From positions 1 through 64,000 of the forward strand of contig JAZRDM010000038.1 of NCBI GenBank assembly GCA_045660265.1: a stretch of DNA of 64,000 bases. The letters are read 5' to 3'. This document shows positions 8,727-18,670 of the stretch, piece by piece (positions within the stretch are counted from its first letter, which is position 1; every line of letters begins with the position of its first letter). This stretch comes from Scatosoma sp045660265 (GTDB taxonomy: Bacteria; Bacillota; Clostridia; Christensenellales; Borkfalkiaceae). The notes beneath the pieces were generated by a model, which searched no databases, was not told the DNA's origin, and worked only from the letters and a program-made list of their open reading frames with translations. Position numbers and translations under genes: made by a program.

Positions 8727-8767
8727 TTTGATATCAAAATCATATCATATTTTTTATATGATGTCAA
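8727..8767 (-). promoter_or_regulatory. Promoter and palindromic operator of the SPFH-RHH operon
   Basis: On the minus strand, TTGACA (8767-8762), a 17-nt spacer and TATGAT (8744-8739) make a strong promoter. The spacer contains a 7-bp inverted repeat (ATCATAT 8744-8750, ATATGAT 8756-8762), and a perfect 12-bp palindrome TTTGATATCAAA (8727-8738) covers the start site. These positions suit repression, perhaps by the operon's own RHH protein. Confidence 0.65.
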
Positions 8768-8782
8768 GAATATAAAAGGTGA

Positions 8783-10681
<1,899 letters not shown>

Positions 10682-10732
10682 AAATCTCTCCAAATAAGTG
10701 TAATTGTAAAAAATATTACGCAAACTGTGCGT

Positions 10733-10888
10733 ATGGATATGTTAAAAGAAAACTATCGCCTATTGCGAAATTTAGAGGAAAAGACGTTGACGGCAAACCC
10801 AAAAGAAGCGGCTCGCCTTGCCTTAAAAATCGTTCGTTTAAAAATAAAAATTTCAAAACAAATGGGGCAGGTATTTAACGAACGTTAA
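10733..10888 (+). CDS. Small hypothetical protein, 51 residues
   Basis: An ATG at 10733 opens a 51-codon frame ending TAA at 10886-10888, filling the gap between the divergent ABC-F gene and the convergent radical SAM gene. The peptide is basic and probably two helices (about 4-18 and 23-46), ending MGQVFNER. Its stop overlaps that of the opposing gene by three bases. No convincing ribosome-binding site precedes the ATG, and no family is recognised. The frame includes a copy of the GGGGCAGGTAT motif. It may be a real small protein or only an open gap. Confidence 0.4.
   Translation: MDMLKENYRLLRNLEEKTLTANPKEAARLALKIVRLKIKISKQMGQVFNER
10864..10884 (+). repeat. GGGGCAGGTAT-N6-AACG motif, copy 2
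   Basis: Exact match including AACG. It lies in the end of the 51-codon frame, read as Gly-Gln-Val. Confidence 0.7.
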
Positions 10889-11781
10889 AAATCCCAAGCA
10901 GGAATATACTTTTTATCGCTGGCTTCCCGCTCTTGCGCAAAAATGTTTTCAATTCCTAATTCAAAGGCGTAAGAAAGCACGCTGTCATATTCTCTGCGCG
11001 TAACCTTTCTAGATAATTCGGGGAAGTTTTCAATTTCGCCAAAAGGTGTGTATTGACTCATCAAGCTTAAATATGTGTGTTTAGGCAATTCGTTTGAAAA
11101 CCATTTTAAAATAGTTTTCGAATCGCTTGTGCCCATAGGCATTACGAGATGGCGGACGATTGTCCCCGACAGCATTTTTCCGCTTTTGTCAAACGTGAGC
11201 GGTTTTTGCGCCATAAACGTAATGGCTTGGCTCGCTACGTCGAAATAATCTTCTTTGTTTAAATAGCGTTTAGACAGCGAGGGAGAATAAAATTTCATAT
11301 CGGGCAGATAAATATCAACGTACTCGTCTATCTGTTTTAGCGCCTCTACTTTTTCATACGAACCTGTGTTGTACACAACGGGAATTTTTGGCTTGTAAAT
11401 GTCGAATGCGGCAAGCAGGTATGGAATGAAAGGGGTTGGGGTAACGAGTGAGATATTTTCCGCGCCCATATCTTCCAGCTCTTTAAAGACGTCCGCAAGC
11501 TGAGCGGGCGTTATTTTTTTACCGCGTAAAGCGCGGGAAACTTCAAAATTTTGGCAAAATGGACATCGTAAGTTGCACCCGCAAAAAAAGATAGTTCCGC
11601 TCCCTTTTTCAAAGGAGATACAAGGCTCTTCAAAGGGGTGGAGATAATACTTGGCAATCTTCAAACCGTCCGCGCCGCAAGCACCGATAGTGCGTGTCCT
11701 ATCCACGCCGCATTCGGTTGGGCAAAGCCGACACGCGCTTAAATCTAAGATATTTGCTTGTCCATCGTGTAAAATACTCAT
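10885..11781 (-). CDS. Radical SAM protein of the PflA-like COG1313 type
   Basis: The 298-residue product carries an N-terminal pair of cysteines (CRLCPTECGVDR, then GACGA) and the radical SAM cluster motif CNLRCPFC at about residues 72-79, which holds a [4Fe-4S] cluster that cleaves S-adenosylmethionine. It resembles proteins annotated as putative pyruvate-formate-lyase activating enzymes; for most members the substrate is unknown. Further landmarks are ISLVTPTPFIPYLL, VYNTGSYEKVEAL, YLPDMKFY and VRHLVMPMG. It is divergent from metK, which makes the S-adenosylmethionine it needs. There is no ribosome-binding site: the promoter -10 box ends only 9 nt before the ATG, so the mRNA may be leaderless. 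Confidence 0.85.
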   Translation of the reverse strand: MSILHDGQANILDLSACRLCPTECGVDRTRTIGACGADGLKIAKYYLHPFEEPCISFEKGSGTIFFCGCNLRCPFCQNFEVSRALRGKKITPAQLADVFKELEDMGAENISLVTPTPFIPYLLAAFDIYKPKIPVVYNTGSYEKVEALKQIDEYVDIYLPDMKFYSPSLSKRYLNKEDYFDVASQAITFMAQKPLTFDKSGKMLSGTIVRHLVMPMGTSDSKTILKWFSNELPKHTYLSLMSQYTPFGEIENFPELSRKVTRREYDSVLSYAFELGIENIFAQEREASDKKYIPAWDF

Positions 11782-11790
11782 AATGCAAAT

Positions 11791-11819
11791 ATTATAACAC
11801 GAATAAATTTTTTTTGCAA
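11791..11819 (-). promoter_or_regulatory. Promoter of the radical SAM gene, very close to the start codon
   Basis: Minus strand TTGCAA (11819-11814), 17-nt spacer, TATAAT (11796-11791). Initiation 6-8 nt downstream falls within a few bases of the ATG at 11781-11779, implying almost no 5' leader. Confidence 0.6.
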
Positions 11820-11853
11820 GCGTGTAAATATAGCCTTTGTAAAGTAGAAAAAA

Positions 11854-11883
11854 GTTGACAAAGTCAACGAAATAGTATATAAT
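11854..11883 (+). promoter_or_regulatory. Consensus promoter of metK with an inverted repeat over the -35 box
   Basis: TTGACA (11855-11860), 17-nt spacer, TATAAT (11878-11883): a perfect sigma-A match. GTTGAC-aaa-GTCAAC (11854-11868) is a perfect 6-bp inverted repeat overlapping the -35 box and could be a repressor site. Confidence 0.75.
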
Positions 11884-11901
11884 GTAATTCTCAATAGAAT
11901 G

Positions 11902-11993
11902 GCGTTTTGTGGGCTAACGCAAAAATGCATACAAAATTAAGTCCAAAACCCGCTTCTATATGGGAACTTTTCTGCAAATCCCAAAGGCAGAAA
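11902..11993 (+). promoter_or_regulatory. Structured 5' leader of metK, possible RNA regulator
   Basis: The leader of about 130 nt can form GCGTT/AACGC (11902-11906 with 11916-11920), whose loop GUGGG (11909-11913) can pair with CCCGC (11949-11953). A second hairpin UUUCUGC/GCAGAAA (11969-11975 with 11987-11993) has a loop containing UCCCA (11979-11983) that can pair with UGGGA (11961-11965). Two nested pseudoknot-type pairings before metK suggest control by a ligand, most obviously S-adenosylmethionine. It does not match the SAM-I core sequence, nor the SAM-III motifs I can recall. No terminator is seen, so control would be at translation. Folding was done by eye. Confidence 0.4.
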
Positions 11994-12022
11994 TGAACTA
12001 TGTTAAAAAGAGGATTTTTTAC

Positions 12023-13189
12023 ATGAAAAAGTTTTTTACCAGCGAAAGCGTTACAGAAGGACATCCCGATAAGGTATGCGACTGCATTTCTGACGGTTTG
12101 TTAGACGCAATTTTAACCCACGACCCTATGGCGCGCACGGCAATCGAATGCGCAGCGGCTTACGACAAGCTTCTTATTATGGGCGAAGTAACCACGACGG
12201 CGAATATTGATTATGAAAAAACCGCACGTGAAATCATCAAAAATATCGGTTACGATTTTGGCTCGTTTTCTTACGATACGTGCGAAATTATCGTAGCCAT
12301 TCATACGCAATCCCCCGATATTGCAATGGGCGTAAATGCTTCGCTCGAACGCAAGTCGGACGGCGAAACACAAGCGGAAGACCAGCTTGGCGCAGGCGAC
12401 CAAGGCATGATGTTTGGCTATGCTTGCAAGGAAACGGAAGAGCTGATGCCCCTTACGCTTACCCTTTCGCATAAAATGGCGAAACAGCTTACGAAGGTAA
12501 GAAAGGACAAAACGCTTACCTACCTTCGTCCCGACGGCAAAACGCAGGTTACCGTCGAATACGTAGACGGGGTAGCAAAACGTGTGGATACGGTAGTCGT
12601 TTCTACGCAGCACGACGCAATCGTTTCGCAAGAACAAATTAAAAAAGACGTTAAGAAGTACGTAATCGACGCAATTATTCCCGCAGAATTGATGGATGAA
12701 AACACAAAAATTTACGTAAACCCGACGGGCAGATTTGAAATCGGTGGACCGGAAGGGGACAGCGGCTTGACGGGCAGAAAAATTATCGTAGACACCTACG
12801 GCGGCAGATGCGCGCATGGCGGCGGCGCATTCTCGGGCAAAGACTGCACAAAGGTAGATAGAAGCGCGGCGTATTTCTGTCGTTATATTGCAAAAAATCT
12901 CGTAGCGGCAGGGCTCGCAGACGAGTTAGAAATTCAGGTAGCTTACGCAATCGGCGTAGCAAATCCCGTTTCTGTTTTTGTAGACAGCCACGGCACCGGC
13001 AAGCTTTCGGACGAACGTCTTGTCGAAATCGTAAAAGAACATTTCGACCTTCGCCCCTACGCCATCATTCGCACCTTAGAATTGCGCAAACCCGTATTTG
13101 CAAAAACGGCGGCTTACGGTCATTTTGGTAGAGATGGTTTCGCTTGGGAAAAGACGGACAAGGTGGCCGAATTAAAAAAGTATTTATAA
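12023..13189 (+). CDS. metK: S-adenosylmethionine synthetase
   Basis: The start at 12023 is supported by GAGGA 8 nt upstream and gives the normal N-terminus MKKFFTSESVTEGHPDKVCD. The 388-residue cytoplasmic enzyme makes S-adenosylmethionine from methionine and ATP. Conserved segments are HPDKVCD (metal and ATP site), the GAGDQGMMFGYA signature, the P-loop-like GGGAFSGKD and FGRDGFAWEKTD at the end. Length matches the family (about 390). It is expressed from a consensus promoter behind a structured leader. An in-frame upstream ATG at 11960 has no ribosome-binding site and lies in the leader structure, so it was not used. Confidence 0.97.
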   Translation: MKKFFTSESVTEGHPDKVCDCISDGLLDAILTHDPMARTAIECAAAYDKLLIMGEVTTTANIDYEKTAREIIKNIGYDFGSFSYDTCEIIVAIHTQSPDIAMGVNASLERKSDGETQAEDQLGAGDQGMMFGYACKETEELMPLTLTLSHKMAKQLTKVRKDKTLTYLRPDGKTQVTVEYVDGVAKRVDTVVVSTQHDAIVSQEQIKKDVKKYVIDAIIPAELMDENTKIYVNPTGRFEIGGPEGDSGLTGRKIIVDTYGGRCAHGGGAFSGKDCTKVDRSAAYFCRYIAKNLVAAGLADELEIQVAYAIGVANPVSVFVDSHGTGKLSDERLVEIVKEHFDLRPYAIIRTLELRKPVFAKTAAYGHFGRDGFAWEKTDKVAELKKYL

Positions 13190-13264
13190 AGTGAAAACCG
13201 TTTGAGAAAAACAAAAAACGGGTATAAATAAAAAATCAGAAAAAAACAATCGGAGTTATTTATA

Positions 13265-16258
13265 ATGGGATTGATTAGTTATTTAATGGGCAGCGACAGC
13301 AGAAGAAGCTTAAAGAAGCTGAACAAAATTGCAGACCAAGTTGAAGCGCTTGATCAAGAATATGCGGCAATGGACGATCAAACGCTCAAAGCACAAACGG
13401 CTGTGTTAAAAGACCGTTTGGCAAAGGGCGAAACGCTTGATGATATTTTGCCTGACGCCTTTGCAGCTCTTCGCGAGGCGGCATGGCGCGTATTGCAAAT
13501 GAAACATTTCCGCGTACAAATTATCGGCGGTATCTGCTTACACCAAGGCAGAATTGCAGAAATGCGTACGGGTGAAGGTAAAACCCTCGTATCCACGCTT
13601 CCCGCATACTTAAACGCATTGTCGGGCAAAAGCGTACACGTTGTTACGGTAAACGATTACTTGGCAAAGCGTGACGCAGAATGGATGGGTAAAGTGCACA
13701 AGTTTATGGGCTTGAGCGTTGGCGTTGTCGTACCTGGTATGACGGACGACCAAAAGCGTGAAGCGTATAAGTGCGATATCGTTTACGGTACGAACAACGA
13801 ATTTGGTTTCGACTACTTGCGCGATAACTTAAAAACAGACCTTTCTAAAATGGTACAAAGAGACTTGACTTACGCAATCGTGGACGAAGTCGACTCCATT
13901 TTAATCGACGAAGCAAGAACGCCGCTCATCATTTCGGGTAAAGGCGAAAAATCTTCCGACTTGTATGTGCAAGTAGATAAACTTGTACGTACCTTCTCGG
14001 GCGGTTTCGACGACGAATTAAAGGAAGCGGAAGAAGAAGCTTTGGCGCAATTAAAGGCGGCAAAAAAGAAAAACAAAGGCAAGAAGCAAGTGGTAGAAGG
14101 CGACGAAGAAGAAGTTGTCGACTACACGAAGATGACTTTGGAAGAGCAAGCAAACTACGAAGCGGAACAAGCGGAAAAGAAAGCAGCCGCATTAGAAGCT
14201 GCGCCTGAAAGCAGACGTTCGCTCGCAGCCCAAAAAGAATGGGATTATATCATCAACCGTAAAGACAAAACGGTAGAATTGACGGACAGCGGTGCAAGAA
14301 AAGCGGAAAAATTCTTCCGTATCGACAACATTGCGGAAATCGAACATGCCGACTTAAACCATCATATTCAACAAGCCCTTAAAGCGCACAAGCTTTTCCA
14401 TTTAAACGAAGAATATATCGTAAAAGAAACGGATAAGGGCATGGAAATCGTTATCGTTGACGAATTTACGGGTCGTTTGATGGACGGCAGACGTTATTCA
14501 GACGGTTTACACCAAGCTATCGAAGCAAAGGAAGGGGTAGAAGTCCGCAGCGAAAACAAAACGTACGCAACGGTAACCTTCCAAAACTATTTCCGTTTAT
14601 ACTCCAAGCTTTCGGGTATGACGGGTACGGCAAAAACAGAAGAAGCAGAATTTAGAACCATCTATTCGCTTGACGTTATCGAAATTCCTACCAACCGTCC
14701 CATTCAACGTGTTGATTTACCCGACAGAGTATATTCGACGACGGATGGTAAAAAACGCGCGATTATCAACGAAATTATCGAACGCCACGAAAGCGGTCAG
14801 CCCATCTTGGTTGGTACGTCGTCCGTTGAAAAATCGGAAGAAATTTCCCGTTTATTAAAGAGAAACGGCGTAAAACATAACATTTTAAACGCAAAGAATC
14901 ACGAGCGTGAAGCGGAAATCGTTGCCCAAGCAGGCCGTTTTGGATCGGTAACCATCTCCACCAACATGGCAGGTCGTGGTACGGACATCTTGCTTGGCGG
15001 CAACCCCGAATATTTGGCGAAAAAGCGTTTGAGAGAAGAAGGTGCAAAGCACGAAGAAATCGAGCTTGCAACAAGTATGTATATCACAGACGTTCCCGAA
15101 GATATCCAAGCTCTTCGCGAACGCTATAAGAAAGTATATCAATACTATAAAGAACAAACGGACGAAGAAAAGAAAAAGGTTATTTCCGTAGGCGGTCTTT
15201 GCATTATCGGTACAGAGCGTCATGAATCTCGTCGTATCGACAACCAGCTTCGTGGGCGTGCAGGTCGTCAAGGGGATATCGGTTTATCCATCTTCTTCTT
15301 ATCGCTTGAAGACGATTTGGTTATGCGTTTCGGCGGCGAAAGAATGAAGGCGTTGTATTCCGCGTTCAAAATCGACGAAAATACGTGCTTAGAATCGAAG
15401 GTTCTTTCCAGCGGTATCGAAAACGCGCAAAAGACGATTGAAGGCAGAAACTTCGGTATCCGTAAAAACGTATTGCAATACGACGACGTTATGAACAAAC
15501 AACGTATGGTTATGTACGCTGAACGTTTGAACGTATTAAAAGGCGAAGACGTGCATCAACAAGTTTTGAAATACATTCCCGACTACGTTGTAGATACCGT
15601 ATCTTCGGCGGTAAACGTAGAAGATATGCCTGAACTTTGGAACGAAGACGACTTAAATACTGCGCTTGAAGGCAAGCTTTTACCCGAAGGCACTGGCTAT
15701 GTAACGCGTGAAAAGCTTTTGAAGTGGAACTACGAAAAAGCAATCGAACGCATCACCAAAAAGGTCGTAGACGAATACGAAAAGAAAATTGCAGAATACA
15801 CGGAAATGGGCGTTGACTTTTCCGCTATCGAACGCAGAGTCTTGCTTATGACGGTAGATAGAAACTGGATTGACCATATCGACGCAATGGACCAACTTAG
15901 AAAGGGTATTACCCTTCGTGCATACGGTCAGCTCGACCCCGTTATTGCGTACAAGAAAGAAGGCTTTGATATGTTCGACGAAATGGTAGAACGTGTTCAA
16001 CGTACGACCATTTCCACGCTCTTAAAGGTAAAAATCGAAGTTCGTCAAGCACCTGCTCCTGCGCAAGCGCCTACACAAGCCCCCGTGCAGCCGGCTCCCG
16101 CGCCCGCTCAACCTGCTCCTGCGCAAAGAACGTTTAGAAGACAAATGCCTTCTCCGATTACGAGCATGAGTTCGTTTAAAGAAGCATTAGAAAAAGCGCA
16201 AGCAGCGCAAAACTCCGTTCGTCCGGTAAACCCTGACGACGCAAAGAAGGGCGAATAA
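13265..16258 (+). CDS. secA: Preprotein translocase ATPase SecA, enlarged
   Basis: SecA drives proteins through the SecYEG channel. Recognisable parts are the N-terminal DEAD motor with MRTGEGKTLV (Walker A), DEVDSILIDEARTPLIIS, the second motor half with TNMAGRGTDILLGG and RGRAGRQGD, and the helical scaffold (NWIDHIDAMDQLRKGI). At 997 residues it is about 150 longer than Bacillus SecA. The extra length is a Lys/Glu-rich insertion at about residues 240-320 within the preprotein cross-linking domain, and a Pro/Ala-rich linker near 920-950. The usual C-terminal zinc-binding motif (CxC...CH/CC), which contacts SecB or the ribosome, is absent; the protein ends in a short basic/helical tail. CGGAG precedes the ATG. 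Confidence 0.96.
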   Translation: MGLISYLMGSDSRRSLKKLNKIADQVEALDQEYAAMDDQTLKAQTAVLKDRLAKGETLDDILPDAFAALREAAWRVLQMKHFRVQIIGGICLHQGRIAEMRTGEGKTLVSTLPAYLNALSGKSVHVVTVNDYLAKRDAEWMGKVHKFMGLSVGVVVPGMTDDQKREAYKCDIVYGTNNEFGFDYLRDNLKTDLSKMVQRDLTYAIVDEVDSILIDEARTPLIISGKGEKSSDLYVQVDKLVRTFSGGFDDELKEAEEEALAQLKAAKKKNKGKKQVVEGDEEEVVDYTKMTLEEQANYEAEQAEKKAAALEAAPESRRSLAAQKEWDYIINRKDKTVELTDSGARKAEKFFRIDNIAEIEHADLNHHIQQALKAHKLFHLNEEYIVKETDKGMEIVIVDEFTGRLMDGRRYSDGLHQAIEAKEGVEVRSENKTYATVTFQNYFRLYSKLSGMTGTAKTEEAEFRTIYSLDVIEIPTNRPIQRVDLPDRVYSTTDGKKRAIINEIIERHESGQPILVGTSSVEKSEEISRLLKRNGVKHNILNAKNHEREAEIVAQAGRFGSVTISTNMAGRGTDILLGGNPEYLAKKRLREEGAKHEEIELATSMYITDVPEDIQALRERYKKVYQYYKEQTDEEKKKVISVGGLCIIGTERHESRRIDNQLRGRAGRQGDIGLSIFFLSLEDDLVMRFGGERMKALYSAFKIDENTCLESKVLSSGIENAQKTIEGRNFGIRKNVLQYDDVMNKQRMVMYAERLNVLKGEDVHQQVLKYIPDYVVDTVSSAVNVEDMPELWNEDDLNTALEGKLLPEGTGYVTREKLLKWNYEKAIERITKKVVDEYEKKIAEYTEMGVDFSAIERRVLLMTVDRNWIDHIDAMDQLRKGITLRAYGQLDPVIAYKKEGFDMFDEMVERVQRTTISTLLKVKIEVRQAPAPAQAPTQAPVQPAPAPAQPAPAQRTFRRQMPSPITSMSSFKEALEKAQAAQNSVRPVNPDDAKKGE

Positions 16259-16282
16259 TAAACCGAAAATTAAGGAAAAGTT

Positions 16283-17380
16283 ATGTTTAAAGCAGACGAT
16301 TACAGATTAAAAATTCAAGGGATGCGCGGCATCTTAAAAGAAGCGGGGTACGCGCTTGATATCGAAAATCTTCGTCCCCGTCTTGCAGAGCTTGAAAAGG
16401 AACAAGAAAATCCTGACGTTTGGCAAGATTTAGAAAAATCCACCAAAATCGGCAGAGAAATTTCTCTTCTCCGCAACAAAATCAATGCTTATGAAGCAGG
16501 CGAAACGGCACTTTCGGACGCAAACGACGTTATCGATTTAATCGAAGAAACGGAAGACGAAAGCTTGATTGCCGAGCTTGACAGCATGCTTGCCACGGCG
16601 GAAAAAGATATCGAAGATATGCGTATCCGCGCCATCTTAAAAGGCCCGTACGACAGCCATAATGCAATGCTCGCGCTTCACGCAGGCGCAGGCGGTACGG
16701 AAGCGTGCGACTGGTGCTCTATGCTGTATCGTATGTATTGCAGATACTGCGAAAAGATGGGCTTTAAGGTTTTTGAATTAGACAGAGAAGCGGGGGACGG
16801 CGCTGGGTTAAAGAGCGTCGATTTCCGTGTAGAAGGCGAAAATGCTTACGGCTATTTAAAGGCGGAGATGGGTGTGCATCGTTTGGTGCGTATTTCTCCT
16901 TTTGACGCGAATAAACGCCGTCAAACGTCTTTCTGTTCGTTGGAAGTTATGCCCGAAGTAGAAGACGACAACGAAGTAGAAATCAATGACGACGATATCC
17001 GTATCGATATTTACCACTCGGGCGGCGCAGGTGGACAAAACGTAAACAAAGTAGCCTCAGCTGTTCGTATTACGCACTTCCCTACGGGTATCGTAGTACA
17101 ATGCCAAAACGAGCGTTCGCAGCTTCAAAATAAGGCAATGTGCTTTAATATGCTTCGTTCTAAGCTTTTAGAAAAGAAGATAGAGCAACGCCAAGCTGAA
17201 GCCGCTGCTATGAAGGGGGACGTAAAGAAAATCGAATGGGGCGCGCAAATCCGCTCTTACGTATTCTGTCCCTATACCCTTGCAAAAGACCATAGAACAG
17301 GCTTTGAAAAAGGGGATATCCAGGCTGTTATGGATGGAGATATTCACGGCTTTATTATTGATTATCTTAAAAAAGCTTAA
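16283..17380 (+). CDS. prfB: Peptide chain release factor 2
   Basis: RF2 ends translation at UAA and UGA codons. The 365-residue product carries the peptidyl-hydrolase GGQ loop (HSGGAGGQNVNKV) and the SPF stop-codon recognition tripeptide (VRISPFDANKRRQ), which separates RF2 from RF1. In most bacteria prfB needs a programmed +1 frameshift at an in-frame UGA near codon 25. Here the frame is uninterrupted from MFKADDYRLKIQGMRG through EAGYALDIENLRPRLAELE, so that feedback loop is missing. AAGGAAAAG lies before the ATG, 24 bp after secA, so the two may share a transcript. A terminator follows. Confidence 0.96.
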   Translation: MFKADDYRLKIQGMRGILKEAGYALDIENLRPRLAELEKEQENPDVWQDLEKSTKIGREISLLRNKINAYEAGETALSDANDVIDLIEETEDESLIAELDSMLATAEKDIEDMRIRAILKGPYDSHNAMLALHAGAGGTEACDWCSMLYRMYCRYCEKMGFKVFELDREAGDGAGLKSVDFRVEGENAYGYLKAEMGVHRLVRISPFDANKRRQTSFCSLEVMPEVEDDNEVEINDDDIRIDIYHSGGAGGQNVNKVASAVRITHFPTGIVVQCQNERSQLQNKAMCFNMLRSKLLEKKIEQRQAEAAAMKGDVKKIEWGAQIRSYVFCPYTLAKDHRTGFEKGDIQAVMDGDIHGFIIDYLKKA

Positions 17381-17381
17381 T

Positions 17382-17405
17382 AAAAGGGGGTGTACCCCCT
17401 TTTTA
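17382..17405 (+). terminator. Rho-independent terminator
   Basis: AAAAGGGGG-tgta-CCCCCTTTTT immediately follows the prfB stop. Confidence 0.85.
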
Positions 17406-17416
17406 ACCTTTTATAG

Positions 17417-17576
17417 AGCGAAATGTGTATATGCGTCGCATTTTTGCGTTGCGGTCTGTGTTTCCTAAGTCGCGTACGTCTATGTACGCTCCTGTCGGAA
17501 ATACTCCCGCGCCTTAAACTGTTTGCATCTACCCATTTTAACGTAGCTTATTCGCTTACGAACAAGCGAAACACAT
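17417..17576 (+). repeat. Dispersed structured repeat, copy A
   Basis: This intergenic stretch matches 35431-35550 (copy B). Shared blocks are AAATGTGTATAT, CGTTGCGGTC, GTACGTCTATGTAC and CATTTTAACGTA. In both copies the central block can form a short hairpin (here GCGTAC-gtctat-GTACGC), and an upstream CGCA...TGCG hairpin is also kept despite base changes. A further hairpin TTCGCTT-acgaac-AAGCGAA (17551-17570) lies at the right end of this copy. The function is unknown. It follows the prfB terminator and precedes tsaD. Confidence 0.65.
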
Positions 17577-17594
17577 CATTTGCATTTTAAAACT

Positions 17595-18668
17595 ATGTAC
17601 CAAGCATTTAAAAATGTACAACTTGATAAAGAAAACCCCATCATTTTGGGGATAGAAACGTCCTGCGACGAAACGGCAGCGGCGGGTATTTGCGGTAGAA
17701 AAATTCTTTCCGACGAAATTGCGTCATCAGCCAACGTACAATCGTTATTCGGTGGCGTAGTGCCTGAAATCGCTTCCCGTGCGCATACGGATGCGGTTGC
17801 CGAAGTGGTAGAACGCGCCGTTCAAAACGCAGGGATTTCCTATCAAGATATCGACGCAATCGCCGTAACCTACGGGGCAGGGCTTTTAGGCGCGTTGCTT
17901 GTCGGCGTATCCTTTGCAAAAGCGCTTGCTTATGCGCTGAACAAGCCCCTGATTGCAGTCAACCATATTCGCGGACATTTAGCAGCGGCGTATTTAGACG
18001 AGCCTGCTTTAAAACCGCCTTTCGTTACGTTGCTTGCAAGCGGTGGACACACGGCAATTCTGCACACAAAATCAGAAGCTGAATTTGAAATCCTCGGCGC
18101 GACGCTTGATGATGCGGCGGGCGAGGCGTTTGATAAAGTGGCCAGAGTGCTCGGGTTAAAATATCCGGGCGGACCCAACGTACAACGTTGTGCGGAAGAC
18201 GGGCAACCCGTTGTACCCATGCCCAAAATGCTCAAAGGCGGCGGAGGATATAATTTCTCGTACAGCGGCTTAAAAACGGCGGTTATCAACTATTGCCATA
18301 CCAAAGACCAAAAGGGTGAAGAATACTCCAAGGCAGACGTTGCTTGCTCGTTCCAATGCGCAGCGGTAGACGTGCTTGTCGAAAAGACGGTGCAAGCAGC
18401 AAGAGAGAAAGGTGTGAATACTGTAACGGCAGGCGGCGGTGTTGTGGCGAATGCCTACTTGCGCGAAAAATTGCAAAAGGAGTGCAGCAGGTATGCGTTG
18501 AAACTAGTTTTACCCCCCAAACGCTACTGCACGGATAACGCAGCAATGATTGCGTCCGAGGGATTGGTACAATATAGATTAGGCAATTTTGCGGATATGA
18601 GTTTAAACGCCAAAGCCTCTATTCCTTTGGCGGCAACTTTAAAAACACCGCAGAATTCGGGTAAATAG
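17595..18668 (+). CDS. tsaD: tRNA threonylcarbamoyladenosine transferase TsaD
   Basis: TsaD transfers the threonylcarbamoyl group to adenosine 37 of ANN-decoding tRNAs, working with TsaB, TsaE and TsaC. The product (357 residues from the ATG at 17595) shows ILGIETSCDETAAA at the nucleotide site, the metal-binding VNHIRGHLAA, LASGGHT, DDAAGEAFDKVARVLGL and YPGGP. It is an ASKHA-fold protein. No ribosome-binding site is visible, and about 20 residues precede the usual first strand, so the true start is uncertain; a TTG at 17580 is also in frame. TsaB and TsaE are not in the window. The next gene begins two bases after its stop. Confidence 0.93.
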   Translation: MYQAFKNVQLDKENPIILGIETSCDETAAAGICGRKILSDEIASSANVQSLFGGVVPEIASRAHTDAVAEVVERAVQNAGISYQDIDAIAVTYGAGLLGALLVGVSFAKALAYALNKPLIAVNHIRGHLAAAYLDEPALKPPFVTLLASGGHTAILHTKSEAEFEILGATLDDAAGEAFDKVARVLGLKYPGGPNVQRCAEDGQPVVPMPKMLKGGGGYNFSYSGLKTAVINYCHTKDQKGEEYSKADVACSFQCAAVDVLVEKTVQAAREKGVNTVTAGGGVVANAYLREKLQKECSRYALKLVLPPKRYCTDNAAMIASEGLVQYRLGNFADMSLNAKASIPLAATLKTPQNSGK

Positions 18669-18670
18669 CC

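Noticed and set aside
11884..12022. SAM-I or SAM-III riboswitch before metK
   Set aside because: The conserved SAM-I core and the SAM-III features I can recall are not present; only a generic structured leader was annotated.
11960..12022. N-terminal extension of metK starting at 11960
   Set aside because: No ribosome-binding site, lies in the leader hairpins, and does not match known MetK N-termini.
12113..12817. 234-codon open frame antisense to metK
   Set aside because: A shadow frame caused by codon bias of a highly expressed gene; no ribosome-binding site or homology-like features.
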